Origin: Cololabis saira
Lineage: Eukaryota > Chordata > Actinopteri > Beloniformes > Belonidae
Direction of reading: 5' to 3'
NCBI RefSeq assembly: GCF_033807715.1
Contig: NC_084601.1
Span: 19,212,690 to 19,276,689 of the forward strand
DNA length: 64,000 nt
Part shown: positions 24,424 to 35,082 of the stretch, piece after piece
How the letters are laid out: each line of letters begins with the position of its first letter
Numbering within the stretch: position 1 is the stretch's first letter
Translations under genes and position numbers: made by a program
Notes under the pieces: model-generated
Database searches by the model: none
What the model saw: only the letters and a program-made list of their open reading frames with translations
What the model was told of the DNA's origin: nothing

Positions 24424-27400
24424 ATGGTTAACCCAAATATGTCCCAGGGAAGGAAAGATAGGCCCTCTGTCAGGCTGGTGAGTTGGAATGTTCGGGGTCT
24501 CGGGGGCCCGGTAAAGCGGTCCAGGGTGTTTTCGCACCTTAAGGGTCTTAACACTGATGTAGCTTTTCTTCAAGAGACCCACCTTCGTTCCTCTGATCAT
24601 AATAGACTGCGCAAATCTTGGGTTGGGCAAATATTTCACTCATCTTTCAACAGTAAATCTAGGGGTGCTGCTATTCTGATTAACAAACGTATCCAATTCT
24701 CTCCTGCACAGGTCATATCTGACCCTGGGGGGCGCTATGTCTTGGTGAGTGGGACATTGTTCCAGACTTCAGTGGTATTGGTGTGTGTTTATGCCCCTAA
24801 TTGGGACAACCCAAATTTTATGACCTCCCTTTTTTCCAATATTCCAAACCTGGATACCCACCATCTTATTTTCGGTGGTGACCTGAATCTGGTGATAGAC
24901 CCTAAGCTTGACCGCTCACACCCTAAGACGTTTGCACCCACCTCCATGTCCAAAACACTGTCTTCTCTCACAAACCAGTTAGGCTGCATTGATCCTTGGC
25001 GCTTTCTCCACCCTGTTGCGAAAGAATTCTCCTTTTTTTCTAAAGTCCACCAAGTCTACTCGCGCATAGATTATTTTTTTATAGATAGAGCCCTCCTTTC
25101 GTCTGTAAAATCCACTGAATACTCTGCCATTGTTATTTCCGATCATGCACCACATATTTTAGATTTGTCACTTTCGCCTGTAACTAAGAACCACTGGAGA
25201 CTCAACACAGCGCTATTAGCCAGTGATGGGTTTTGTGATTTTATCTCTAAACGAATTAATTTTTTCATTGAGACAAATAGATCTGAGTCGACCTCTCCTT
25301 CTCTTCTTTGGGAAACCTTAAAAGCTGTAATACGTGGTGATATTATTTCATATAGCTCTCACTTGGCCCATAAAAATAAACAAAAACAGCAGGAGCTGAT
25401 CGACGCAATTCTCAGCGTAGATAGGGAATATTCCGGTTCCCCCAGTCCAGATCTATATGCCAAAAGGATCAAACTACAGTCTGAATATGACTTGCTTACC
25501 ATAAGCAAAGCTGATTATCTCTTGAGACGAACTAAGGGCACATACTATGAATACGGCGATAAGGCCAGCCGCCTGTTGGCCCTCCAACTTAAACGTCAGT
25601 CAGCCTCTCGTTTTATAACTGAAATTTATGACTCGTCTCACTCCATAATCACCGATCCAGCCAAAATAAATTCTACCTTTGCGTCTTTTTACTCTGACCT
25701 TTATAAATCCGAACACCCTGATAACAGGGTGACGATGGATAATTTTTTAGATAGCCTAGCTATCCCCATTATAGACCCTAACATCAAAAGTAAACTGGAT
25801 GAACCCATACGGTTGGAAGAAGTTTCCTCTTGTCTTAAATTAATGCAAAACAACAAAGCGCCTGGTCCTGACGGTTTTCCGGCTGATTTTTATAAAAAAT
25901 TCTCTCATCTACTTACCCCCCTACTCTTAAATATGTTCAATGATTCTTTAAAACAAGGCTCCCTTCCCCCAACTCTAAATCAGGCTTCAATTTCGCTCAT
26001 TCTTAAGAAAGATAAGGACCCAAAAGAATGTGGCAGCTGGAGGCCAATAAGTTTGCTGAATTCGGATGTAAAGCTCCTGGCTAAAGTCTTAGCATGTCGG
26101 TTAGACCCTTGTGTACCGGACATAATCTCAGAGAGCCAGACAGGGTTCGTCAGAGGACGGCAACTGTCGTCTAACATCAGGCGGCTGTTAAATGCTGTGC
26201 TTTCTCCCAATGTTGCTCAAGCGGCTGAAATGGTTATATCGTTAGATGCGGAGAAAGCGTTTGATCGGGTTGAATGGGACTATTTGTTTTCTGTTTTGGG
26301 GAAATTCGGTTTTGGGGCTAAATTTATTTCTTGGATACAACTTTTATATTCTGCTCCGACAGCTTGCGTAACAACTAATTCCCACAGGTCTGATTATTTC
26401 TCGTTAACGAGAGGAACCCGTCAAGGCTGCCCAATGTCCCCCTTACTCTTCGCTATAGCAATTGAGCCTCTCTCTATAGCACTCAAATCATCCCCTCTCT
26501 TCACCGGTATTTATAGATCTGGACTGGAACACCGGGTATCTCTTTATGCTGATGATCTTTTGCTGTATGTCACAGATCCGGTTAATTGTGTTGATAATAT
26601 TTTACAAATTTTGAAAACCTTTGGGTCGTTTTCTGGTTACAAGTTAAATGTCGGAAAAAGTGAGTGCTTCCCTATTAATGAAGCGGCAAAACAAATCCCG
26701 TCAGGCACCTTACCATTTCGCCTGGCCCGCACTAGTTTTCGTTATTTAGGTGTCAACATTGCTCACTCCTTCCCTTCTATTCATAAATATAATTTTGCTA
26801 AGTTGGTTATGGAAATTAAGTCTGATCTGAAGCGCTGGAATTCTCTTCCTCTTTCTGTGATGGGTAGAATTAGTTCAATTAAAATGAACATTCTGCCTAG
26901 ACTCTTATTTCTTTTCCAATGTCTTCCTATATTTTTACCAAAATCCTTTTTTCGTATGGTAGACCAAGTAATCTCGGACTTTATTTGGGCTGGTAAACAC
27001 CCGAGAGCACGCAGGGCTATATTGCAGAGAAGTCAACGTATGGGAGGCCTTGCATTACCCAATTTTCTATTTTATTATTGGGCAGCCAATCTACAAAAAA
27101 TTCATGCTTGGTGCAACTCTCCTAGTCTGGATTGGTGCATACTAGAGGAGAACACTTCTCGCCCGTCCTCTCTGGCGGCTCTAGTTGGTGCCCCTTTGAC
27201 ATCTTCTTATCCTAGTTACATTAAAAACCCAGTTGTGCTTTCTTCTTTGAAAATTTTGAAACAATTTAGACAACATTTCAAGCTTTCTGCTCCCACTTTA
27301 TGCAGCCCGATTTGCAATAATCATTTGTTCCCTCCCTCTAATTTGGATGTGACGTTTGCCTTGTGGAGGGAGAGAGGCTTGACTCACTTCTCAGATTTAT

Positions 27401-28233
27401 ATTTAAAAGGCTCATTTGCCGCTTTTAACGATCTTCAAGTCAAGTATAATTTACCCCAGTCTCATAGGTTCCGTTTCTTTCAGGTTCGTGATTATGCCCG
27501 AACACACTTTGATTCTTACCCTCAACGTCCATCAAGTTCACTTCTTACTGAGGTGCTTTCACTTCCCAAGGCCCAGGGCAGGATTTCGATTTTGTATGAT
27601 CTCATATCTTCCTCAGGGCTGGCCTCTCTTGTGGGGCTCAGGGATAAATGGGAAAGGGAACTTGAACTAAACATGTCAGATGAATGGTGGGAGGAGGCTC
27701 TAATCAGGGTTAATTCTACTTCTTCATGTGCCCGTCTAAATCTGATTCAGTTTAAGGTCTTACATAGGATCCACTTTACAAAGGCTAAGCTCAACAGGTT
27801 GTTTCCGGATAAGAGTGACACTTGCGATAGATGTGGCGGGTCTCCAGCGGACCATACTCATACTTTCTTTTCTTGTCCAAAACTAGCCGAATTCTGGTCC
27901 TGTTTCTTCAAAAGATTAGGCGAAGCTCTCAATATTACATTGGAACCCTGTCCTTTGATAGCTATTTTTGGAGTGCCCTCTGTACCAACCAGCCTGACCA
28001 AGAAACATTCTGATGTTGTGGCTTTTGCCTCGCTCATAGCTCGCAGACGTATTCTGCTACAGTGGAAGGACCCCAATCCGCCTTCTCCTACTTCCTGGTT
28101 GAGTGATTTGATGTCCTTCTTGTCCTTGGAGAAGGTGAAATACTCTATTAGAGGCTCAACTGCTAACTTTTACATAAGATGGCAGCCTGTCATCACCTAT
28201 GTGAATACTCTTACCTCTCTGGATCCTAGCTGA
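24424..28233 (+). CDS. L1/Tx1-like ORF2 protein: endonuclease and reverse transcriptase, 1269 aa
   Basis: Drives target-primed reverse transcription. The N-terminal apurinic-type endonuclease (about 15-240) shows SWNVRG, LQETHL, VYAPN, FGGDLNLV and SDHAPH. The reverse transcriptase (about 470-760) shows APGPDGFPADFYK, RPISLLNSDVKLLAKVLA, QTGFVRGRQ, LDAEKAFDRVEW (near 605), RQGCPMSPLLF and the catalytic YADD near 707. A C-terminal CX2C..H..C zinc knuckle, CDRCGGSPADHTHTFFSC, lies near 1134-1151. Length, domain order and ATG start are normal for L1-clade ORF2, with no stops or frameshifts. The motif set is closer to the Tx1/L1 branch than to CR1/L2. Fish Tx1 relatives exist both as site-specific and dispersed families. 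The target here is single-copy-looking sequence. Confidence 0.96.
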   Translation: MVNPNMSQGRKDRPSVRLVSWNVRGLGGPVKRSRVFSHLKGLNTDVAFLQETHLRSSDHNRLRKSWVGQIFHSSFNSKSRGAAILINKRIQFSPAQVISDPGGRYVLVSGTLFQTSVVLVCVYAPNWDNPNFMTSLFSNIPNLDTHHLIFGGDLNLVIDPKLDRSHPKTFAPTSMSKTLSSLTNQLGCIDPWRFLHPVAKEFSFFSKVHQVYSRIDYFFIDRALLSSVKSTEYSAIVISDHAPHILDLSLSPVTKNHWRLNTALLASDGFCDFISKRINFFIETNRSESTSPSLLWETLKAVIRGDIISYSSHLAHKNKQKQQELIDAILSVDREYSGSPSPDLYAKRIKLQSEYDLLTISKADYLLRRTKGTYYEYGDKASRLLALQLKRQSASRFITEIYDSSHSIITDPAKINSTFASFYSDLYKSEHPDNRVTMDNFLDSLAIPIIDPNIKSKLDEPIRLEEVSSCLKLMQNNKAPGPDGFPADFYKKFSHLLTPLLLNMFNDSLKQGSLPPTLNQASISLILKKDKDPKECGSWRPISLLNSDVKLLAKVLACRLDPCVPDIISESQTGFVRGRQLSSNIRRLLNAVLSPNVAQAAEMVISLDAEKAFDRVEWDYLFSVLGKFGFGAKFISWIQLLYSAPTACVTTNSHRSDYFSLTRGTRQGCPMSPLLFAIAIEPLSIALKSSPLFTGIYRSGLEHRVSLYADDLLLYVTDPVNCVDNILQILKTFGSFSGYKLNVGKSECFPINEAAKQIPSGTLPFRLARTSFRYLGVNIAHSFPSIHKYNFAKLVMEIKSDLKRWNSLPLSVMGRISSIKMNILPRLLFLFQCLPIFLPKSFFRMVDQVISDFIWAGKHPRARRAILQRSQRMGGLALPNFLFYYWAANLQKIHAWCNSPSLDWCILEENTSRPSSLAALVGAPLTSSYPSYIKNPVVLSSLKILKQFRQHFKLSAPTLCSPICNNHLFPPSNLDVTFALWRERGLTHFSDLYLKGSFAAFNDLQVKYNLPQSHRFRFFQVRDYARTHFDSYPQRPSSSLLTEVLSLPKAQGRISILYDLISSSGLASLVGLRDKWERELELNMSDEWWEEALIRVNSTSSCARLNLIQFKVLHRIHFTKAKLNRLFPDKSDTCDRCGGSPADHTHTFFSCPKLAEFWSCFFKRLGEALNITLEPCPLIAIFGVPSVPTSLTKKHSDVVAFASLIARRRILLQWKDPNPPSPTSWLSDLMSFLSLEKVKYSIRGSTANFYIRWQPVITYVNTLTSLDPS

Positions 28234-28653
28234 TTCTATGTTCTCATGCTGTGAGGTGGGCACCCAGGGCATCCCTCGTATTTATTTAATTTTTTTTTTT
28301 TTTTTTTTTTTTGTATAATTAATTTGTTTTTTGTATGTTCGGTTTATTTCATTTATCTGATTTTATATAGTCTCTTTTTCATCCTTTTTATGTACTCTTG
28401 TTATCACTTACAGGTTTTGTTTTGTTTGTTTTATTCTGTTTATTTACTAATTAATTAATTTTCTTTTTACATTGTTTTTCTAAAGTCGAGGGGGGTGGGG
28501 GGGTTGTTGGAAAGTGCTGCTCTGTTCAGGTTTTAGCACGCCTTTCTCGGAAAATGGGGGAAAGAAAATACGGAGGACCATGTATCTTGTGTTGGATTTC
28601 TGTATGTCATTGGTTCCCAATAAAAATATGTGAAAAAAAAAAAAAAAAAAAAA
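28234..28653 (+). other. L1 3'UTR and poly(A) tail
   Basis: Contains a 25-bp T run near 28289-28313, a G-rich stretch (GAGGGGGGTGGGGGGGTTG near 28488-28506, reminiscent of the G-rich tract of mammalian L1 3'UTRs), AATAAA at 28619-28624 and a 21-bp A tail. Confidence 0.85.
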
Positions 28654-28668
28654 AGCTTTGCCAACCTT

Positions 28669-30277
28669 AGTGTTCCTCAGTCCAGGTGCTTGACGGTCGC
28701 TGACCTACGGTACATGTTTTAGGTGTTTCCACAATCCAACACACTTTATTGAAATTAATGGATCGCCGTCAGCTTGCAATTGAAGTTTACATAATATTCT
28801 GTTAATGATACATTTATTGAAAGTGTTTTGGAGCAAAGAAACATATGAAACATAGTGAGCAGTTTCTCTTGCTGACCTGGCCTGAGTCTAGCTTGACCTG
28901 TCCAAGTGTCTCTTTGGTTCCTCCCTGCACATGCAAATTAGCTGTAAAGCCTATCGTGAAACACATCCTTTCAATACTTTACCTGTAGTTTACGAGCTGT
29001 GTGACCTGCTGCTCTTCAGTGTCAAAACAGAAATCAACAGCTGATTTTGGTTATGTTATGTCTGGTAAGACACATGGGTTATTTTAATTTTTGCTTAAAA
29101 GTTTTACTTGAGTTCTTGTTTTAATGAGAACATGTAGATACTGATGTTTCGTTCTTTTCATGCGAATTCTTTGAGGAATTAACACATTACTGCAGCCCTG
29201 CTGCAGCTGAATACAAATCCATTTGATAGAATAAATTAGTAATAGACGAGCAATAAAACACAGCCCAACTATCATTTAATCTGAGGAAGTCTACATGAGC
29301 ATATGAGGTAATGCACGTATAAAGTCGGGGTTATGCGTGTGTGCATAGCTGACAGAGGAAGGAATTGGCCTATAAAAACAAATTAGCAACAATCAATATG
29401 TGACATGAAGGGGAACCATTACCCAGATTTAAAACTGCCTCACAGTATATATTGATCTTTGCAGCTGTAACTGTAAAACATCATAATAACCAAATAACCA
29501 AACATTTGTCACCAGCAATGATCATTAAATCCACTTTCTGTGACGTCCACTTTTCATAGGGTGAAAAGCTGAGAGATGATCAGTGTGGGCACTTCTCATT
29601 ATGTAACACGTGCAGCTGAGAGCTTGATCTGAACGCTTTAAATGGTAATTCAGGGGAAGCTTCTTTTATCCTGTTGTCTGCGAGAACCACAACTCACTTC
29701 TCTGACCTTTCAACGACCCTTTCTGTCTGAAAATGTTGCCTTTTACGTCATCAAAAAAAAAAACAAACCGAATGTGCAACTTCAGCAGACAGAAGCCGGT
29801 ACCTGCTGTTATATCACCGCTGCACTGTGTGATCGTGTTTTTCTACCAGTGATGCTGAATCTGAATAAGGGATAGACACACAGTCATTGTTTTTACAAGT
29901 GTCACAACTACAGTTTACAAAAAGACTGTCAGTGAAGTAAACTAGTCCGCTTTGCTTGCTGCCTCGCCTGCAGGATCTATACTTCATTAGACATTAGTGG
30001 AGTCTGCCAGCTGAGGGCTCAGTGAGGGTTCGGAGCAGTGTTGTGACATGAATTTGGCAAATACATCACGAAAAATGTCTAAGCAAACTCAGAGGACGGG
30101 GAACAAGCAATATCCAGAGCAGAGCTGTGAGGAAGCTGATGCTGCAGAGGAACTCAGAATTTGAAACCATTGATGAACAAATTCAAAAGGGATCAAAGAC
30201 TTGTTAAACCAAGTTCATATTCAGTGCTTGTGTATAATGTTGATTGTTAATATCATTAATAATTATCCTATGAAGTC
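28669..30277. other. Non-coding sequence, no gene seen
   Basis: 1.6 kb with only short ORFs. No nameable repeat. Confidence 0.45.
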
Positions 30278-30282
30278 ATTTT

Positions 30283-30592
30283 TGTCACGGTTGGTTAGAT
30301 GAGGACCCAAACGCAGGAGAGCAGGAGGCAGGAGTTGACAAAAAGCAGGATTTATTTAATGAAACAAAAACGTTGCAGAGCAGGATCAAAACTCAAAACT
30401 AGGCTTCAAAAACTGGAGACACATGGGAACACGGAGGGAGGAAACAGTACGGACCGACAGGGAGAAGGGGAAAGACCAGACCAGATATACACAGGGGATA
30501 ACGAGACACAGGTGCAGACAATCAGGGCAGATGGAAAACAGGAGGGACAGAACTGAAACTCAAAAACTGGGGGGAAGTGTCAAACCCTGACA
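30283..30592. mobile_element. Solo-LTR-like element, 310 bp
   Basis: Starts TGTCACGG and ends CCCTGACA, giving the TG..CA termini with TGTCA/TGACA inverted ends that LTRs show. It is flanked by a perfect 5-bp duplication, ATTTT, at 30278-30282 and 30593-30597. AATAAA on the minus strand near 30350 suggests minus orientation. No internal retroelement sequence is present. A worn relative is at 14160-14260. Because ATTTT is low-complexity, the duplication is weaker evidence than for the hAT copies. Confidence 0.6.
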
Positions 30593-30597
30593 ATTTT

Positions 30598-31443
30598 TAC
30601 ATTTATAACTCCCATGGAAACTCAATGAATAATATTGGTAGCTGAATTTCCTGGTTTTCTGCCTTAGAAAGAAAATGTTACTTCTCTGGTAGAGAAATAA
30701 AAGAGAAATAAAACTGCCATGTATTACCAACCTGCAGTCATTCCCAGAAGACTCCCACTGGGCCAGACTGGGCCGTGTTGGCCTGACTGACAGATTATCT
30801 CTAGAAAATGCATTGCTTCCGCTCTAAAGACGTCTCTGTCTAAAGATAAATAAAGAATTATATTTATTATCTTTTGTATTTGAGGGGGAATCTGGAAAAG
30901 TAATGATACTCTGAAAGAAGCATTGCAACACTTTTCTTCACCCTGATCAAACATATGGAGCATGTCCGTCAAAATGTCTTCACACCCAGATCTTTGGTGC
31001 ACTGTGCCAGCGCTGGACAGTGTTCCAGGTGGACCCACTGTCATTGTGAGTATATCCATGAAAGGTACTCTTGTCTTGTTTGTATCCTAGTCAAGGTCAG
31101 CGTGGCCATTGCTAAGAGCAGGATGCAGAGACAGGATCTCTGCTAAACAGCTGTTTGAAAGGTGGGCAACGTTTTCCAACAAGGTGGGGAGAAAAAAAGA
31201 AAAGAAAAGAAAATTGGACGGTACATACTACAAACAGATCTTTTCTGGATTTTAGTTCTAGGGGAATTGTCAAAAAAAAGGTCAAACATTACAGAGTGAT
31301 TTCTTTTGGTATTCCGGTTTACACTCACGATAGAATAGTGAAACATTTCCCCTCTCCTGCATCGATGGGATATTGTTCATATATGAGCAGCGAAATGATG
31401 CAAACCAGAACCGTGGTGAAGGAAACCCCCACTGAAATCCATA

Positions 31444-31502
<59 letters not shown>

Positions 31503-33796
31503 ACACACACACACACACACACCAGCTATTATCTTAAAGCACATGGATGAACACAGCTTCAGGCCAAACTACAGGAGTCTTGATGCACCTTTGTGCCTCA
31601 GTAAGCCACTTATTAAATAAATATTAAAATAAATCAATATTTTTTTTAATGAAATGAATGTTTCATATTTAGTCTGCCCCATCTGGGGAGGAAGAGGGCA
31701 CCTATTCAGTCTGCTCCTGCACACCTGGACTCTTTCCTCATGCTAGTATTTTGTATGTCTAATGAGAGGAAAAACTCAAAAATAAACATGGAACATACTT
31801 CACAGGAATATTTCAAATGTTCCAAGAATCTCGGTTTGACCACCTGGATCAGCTGTGCAATTACCTCCAAATGTCTTACATATTTTGTTTAATTCAAGTC
31901 TCAAATGGGATGAACGTCATGCTGGTGAAGACATTAACCAGGAATGCAACCACAGGTGGCATCAAGAAGAGAGATGAACCCCATCTTCAAAAAAAGAAGA
32001 AAGAATGAAAGAAATAACGGTATCACAGTGTGATGAAAGAACGTTTTAAATATATAGCTAAATGGGTTAGTTTATTCAATATTATCTATTAATAGGGAGC
32101 AGGTGTTAAGTGGTAATCTCATTCATTCCTATTTTCATTAGTTAATCCATCCTCTCTTAACTGCTCCGTCATCCACATCAGCATGAGACTTCACACGACC
32201 AAAGTGATCAAATGCATTGAAAGAGTGGATGTGCCTGAATTTTCTTTAATCAAATGAAGACAAAACAGAAATAATAGTGTTTGGAGCCAAGGAAGAGTGA
32301 TGCTATACGAATAAACGAGCCTTGACTGGAATGAGATGTGGACCACAGCAGAAATTGTCTACATAGTTAAACAAAAATCTCAGGGTAGAAATTAAAAAGT
32401 TACAAAAGTTAAAATCTGACTTTAGCACATTCTTAACTTGTGTTAAGAACGTACTAAAGTATTTCAGTTATAAAAGGGAACAAAATATGATGGAATAAAA
32501 ATAAATGACTATGCCGGTCTCACCTGTCTTCGCACTCTGACACTTATCAAGTTGCAATGGTAGAAAATGCTTGAAATGAGTGATGCAGTTGTGTTACAAA
32601 GACCTTTGATGTGGCAATTACTTCACAAGCCCAAATATTAACTGTCAAGCACAGGAAAAGTAGTTTTTTAATCCATATCATGTCACTTTACTAGCATATC
32701 TCAGTCCAAGAGATGTTTGCACGATTGCAGCACATTAGGGCTAAATTAGTTTAACAGTCCTTCATTTTAACTTGTATAAGGTTGAATTAATTCAGTAATC
32801 TCTTTATAACTCTATAACTTTATTTCAAAAGGAGGACTCTAGTTTGAGAAGCTGCTTTTATACTGTATCACATGTGGTCCAATGAGAGTGAACAACAGCA
32901 GTGTGTGATGCTCCTGCAATTTAACTGAGAAGAAAATGACACTCAAAGAAAAGCAGGTTGTTTGAAGTCCTCGCTGCGTTCCCTCTCTATACGTCTCTGG
33001 TGTAAATATGAGGTCAGAAGTAAAACTTCACGGTAAAACTTCTATTTTTGTATTCAGACAAACATGGTGGACACAGAGGGGCTGTTATTTGAGACATGCA
33101 CGGTTGCCATCATCCATACAGCAGTCAACACAAATAAAGCGAGTGGTAAACAGGTTGCCATGTTAAAAAAAGATAAGAAGAGTAACCTGAAATAGCAGAT
33201 ATTCAGACAGAGATGAGGCCAAATGCGAGAAGCAGCACTGAAGCCTGCTCTCCGAGAAGCCAAGCCGCCAAACCGCCCATCTCCCAGATGGCTCCATCTC
33301 CAGCACTTAGGGAGTACACGCTCTGAAGGACTAATGACGTTTCTGTTCCTGCTAGAAAATATCTTTAAAAGTCCCGACCGTTTAGGCAGTGAAAGTGTGT
33401 AGAGGCTAAATGAAAATTAAAATGATCTTCTTCTTGTTCTTTTGTGTTCAAATTTTTTATCAAAACTGCTTTTATGAGTTATGCTTCTCCTCAATAAACT
33501 GTATACGTAAAATGATTAGCATATGTTGGAGTAACTGATTCTCAGAGCATCTGATCCAAATGATAAGATGCAGTTCCTGCTTCTTAGAAACAAAAAAACA
33601 GCTTTTGAAGCATTTTCTGTGATTATTTTAAATGTGAATTAACCCTTTTTATAAAATCAGTACAGAAAGTTGTTCAGCCACCATGAAAGCCTGCTTTCAG
33701 ATCAAAACAGGTAATTTGAGACTGCACATCTCCAGTGATGGTGATTTGACAATCCTTGACTGATATTCAGCCGAGGACGCGTCTCAAGTTAAAGTA
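30598..33796. other. Non-coding sequence, no gene seen
   Basis: 3.2 kb with no supported exon. It contains a CA microsatellite at 31449-31522. The 131-codon ORF at 31155-31550 ends in the microsatellite and has no family. Confidence 0.45.
31449..31522. repeat. (CA)n microsatellite, one interruption
   Basis: CA tract of about 74 bp with one AGAC interruption near 31496-31500. Confidence 0.95.
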
Positions 33797-34500
33797 AGAC
33801 AAGGCAAGTTTATTTGTATAGCACAATTCAACACAAGCAAATTCAAAGTGCTTTACATCAACATTAAAAGCGGCAAGACACAATTAAACAGTAAATAACA
33901 AATAAAATGAAATAAAATGATAAGAAGAGGTAAAATAATAAAAAGCACAAGCTGTTAAAAATAAGGGCAGTAGAGTACAGCAGGTAAGTTTAATTTAAGA
34001 GTACGCTTCAGTAAACAGTAATGTTTTTAACCCTGATTTAAAGGAGCTGACAGTTGGAGCAGACCTCAGGTCTACAGGAAGTTTGTTCCACCGGTGAGGA
34101 GCAGAATAACTGAACGCTGCCTCACCTTGCTTGGTTCTGGTTCTTGGGAACCACAACAAACCAGATCCAGATGAACCTCAGGGGTCTGGGAGCTTCATAG
34201 GAACTAACAGATCCAGCATGTATTTTGGTCCAATACCATTCAGGTCTTTGTAGACCAGCAGTAAGATTTTAAACTCTATCCTTGATCTCACTGGAAGCCA
34301 GTGTAGTGATTTCATGACCGGTGTAATGTGGTCCAGTTTCCTGGTGTTTGTAAGGACTCTGGTGGCAGCGTTCTGGATCAGCTGCAGCTGCCTGATAGAT
34401 TTCTTGTTAAGGCCTGTAAAGATGCCATTGCAATAATCCAACCTACTGAAAATGAATGCATGAATAAGTTTTTCCATGTCTTGTTTAGACAGAAACCCCT
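33797..34500 (-). pseudogene. LINE (CR1/L2-type) ORF2 C-terminal fragment with conserved 3' end
   Basis: The minus frame 34477-34178 reads IFSRLDYCNGIFTGL, LQLIQNAATRVL, HITPVMKSLHWLPVRSRI and FKILLLVYKDLNG, a textbook CR1/L2-clade C-terminal RT segment. After a stop, the frame resumes in pieces toward 34050 (FSYSAPHRWNKLP-like). The 3' end near 33800-33860 carries the fish LINE signature TTTATTTGTATAGCAC and AAAGTGCTTTACA (plus-strand reading). It is a 5'-truncated and decayed copy. Confidence 0.8.
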
Positions 34501-34672
34501 AGTGCAAAGTGGAGCAAAGGACTTCTTTTTCATAAGATATCAGTTGCAATTTTATATTAATCAATATTTGGTTATATTTATGAAGCTTCATCTCTCATAG
34601 TCTCCCATTCATGCCAAAGTAAATCACATACTATACTACCAGTGCTTGATGAATTGGCAAGGATGTAGTATG

Positions 34673-34771
34673 GAGTATGCAGTATTCTAACGATTGTACA
34701 GGCTGTAGTATACGTGAGGTATGAGTATGCAGTATTCTAACGATTGTACAGGCTGTAGTATACGTGAGGTA
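34673..34771. repeat. Tandem duplication, period 50 bp, two copies
   Basis: The block beginning GAGTATGCAGTATTCTAACG occurs at 34673 and again at 34723 and runs identically to ..GTATACGTGAGGTA. It appears to be perfect over 49 bp. Confidence 0.95.
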
Positions 34772-34960
34772 ACCAGATGTTTTGCAACTTGCAGGAACAT
34801 TTCTAGCATCAATCGCGTTATATATCCCATGATGCATTGTGCCTCTGCAAAGCTGTTTATACAGTACCATAATGCACATATACAATGACTGGAGGACAGT
34901 ATCCAGTACATACTGAAAACAACAGTGTAAATTCAATATGTAGTATGTGGTATGAAAAAT

Positions 34961-35082
34961 CTCTGGTCTCTTCTCTGGTTTCATCTCTGGTTTCATCTCT
35001 GGTCCCATGTCTGGTTTCATCTCTGGTTTCATCTCTGGTTTCATCTCTGGTCCCATCTCTGGTTTCATCTCTGGTCTCATCT
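34961..35082. repeat. 12-bp minisatellite (CTCTGGTTTCAT)n
   Basis: About ten units alternating between TCTGGTTTCATC and TCTGGTCCCATC variants. The minus strand reads as repeated MKPE/MGPE codons because 12 is a multiple of three. No gene context supports translation. Confidence 0.95.

Larger units (their letters stand above)
22671..28668 (+). mobile_element. Full-length L1/Tx1-like non-LTR retrotransposon with target duplications
   Basis: Element body 22686-28653 (5,968 bp). It is bounded by perfect 15-bp target duplications, AGCTTTGCCAACCTT, at 22671-22685 and 28654-28668. Order: 5'UTR of about 148 bp, ORF1 (22834-23703), a 720-bp inter-ORF spacer, ORF2 (24424-28233), a 3'UTR with AATAAA at 28619-28624, and a poly(A) tail at 28633-28653. 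Both ORFs are open, with no internal stop. An intact duplication, a pure tail and open ORFs point to a recent insertion that may be mobilisation-competent. Confidence 0.95.

Noticed and set aside
31155..31550. 131-codon plus-strand ORF
   Set aside because: Lysine-rich start, a poly-His/Thr end from the CA microsatellite, and no recognisable domain.
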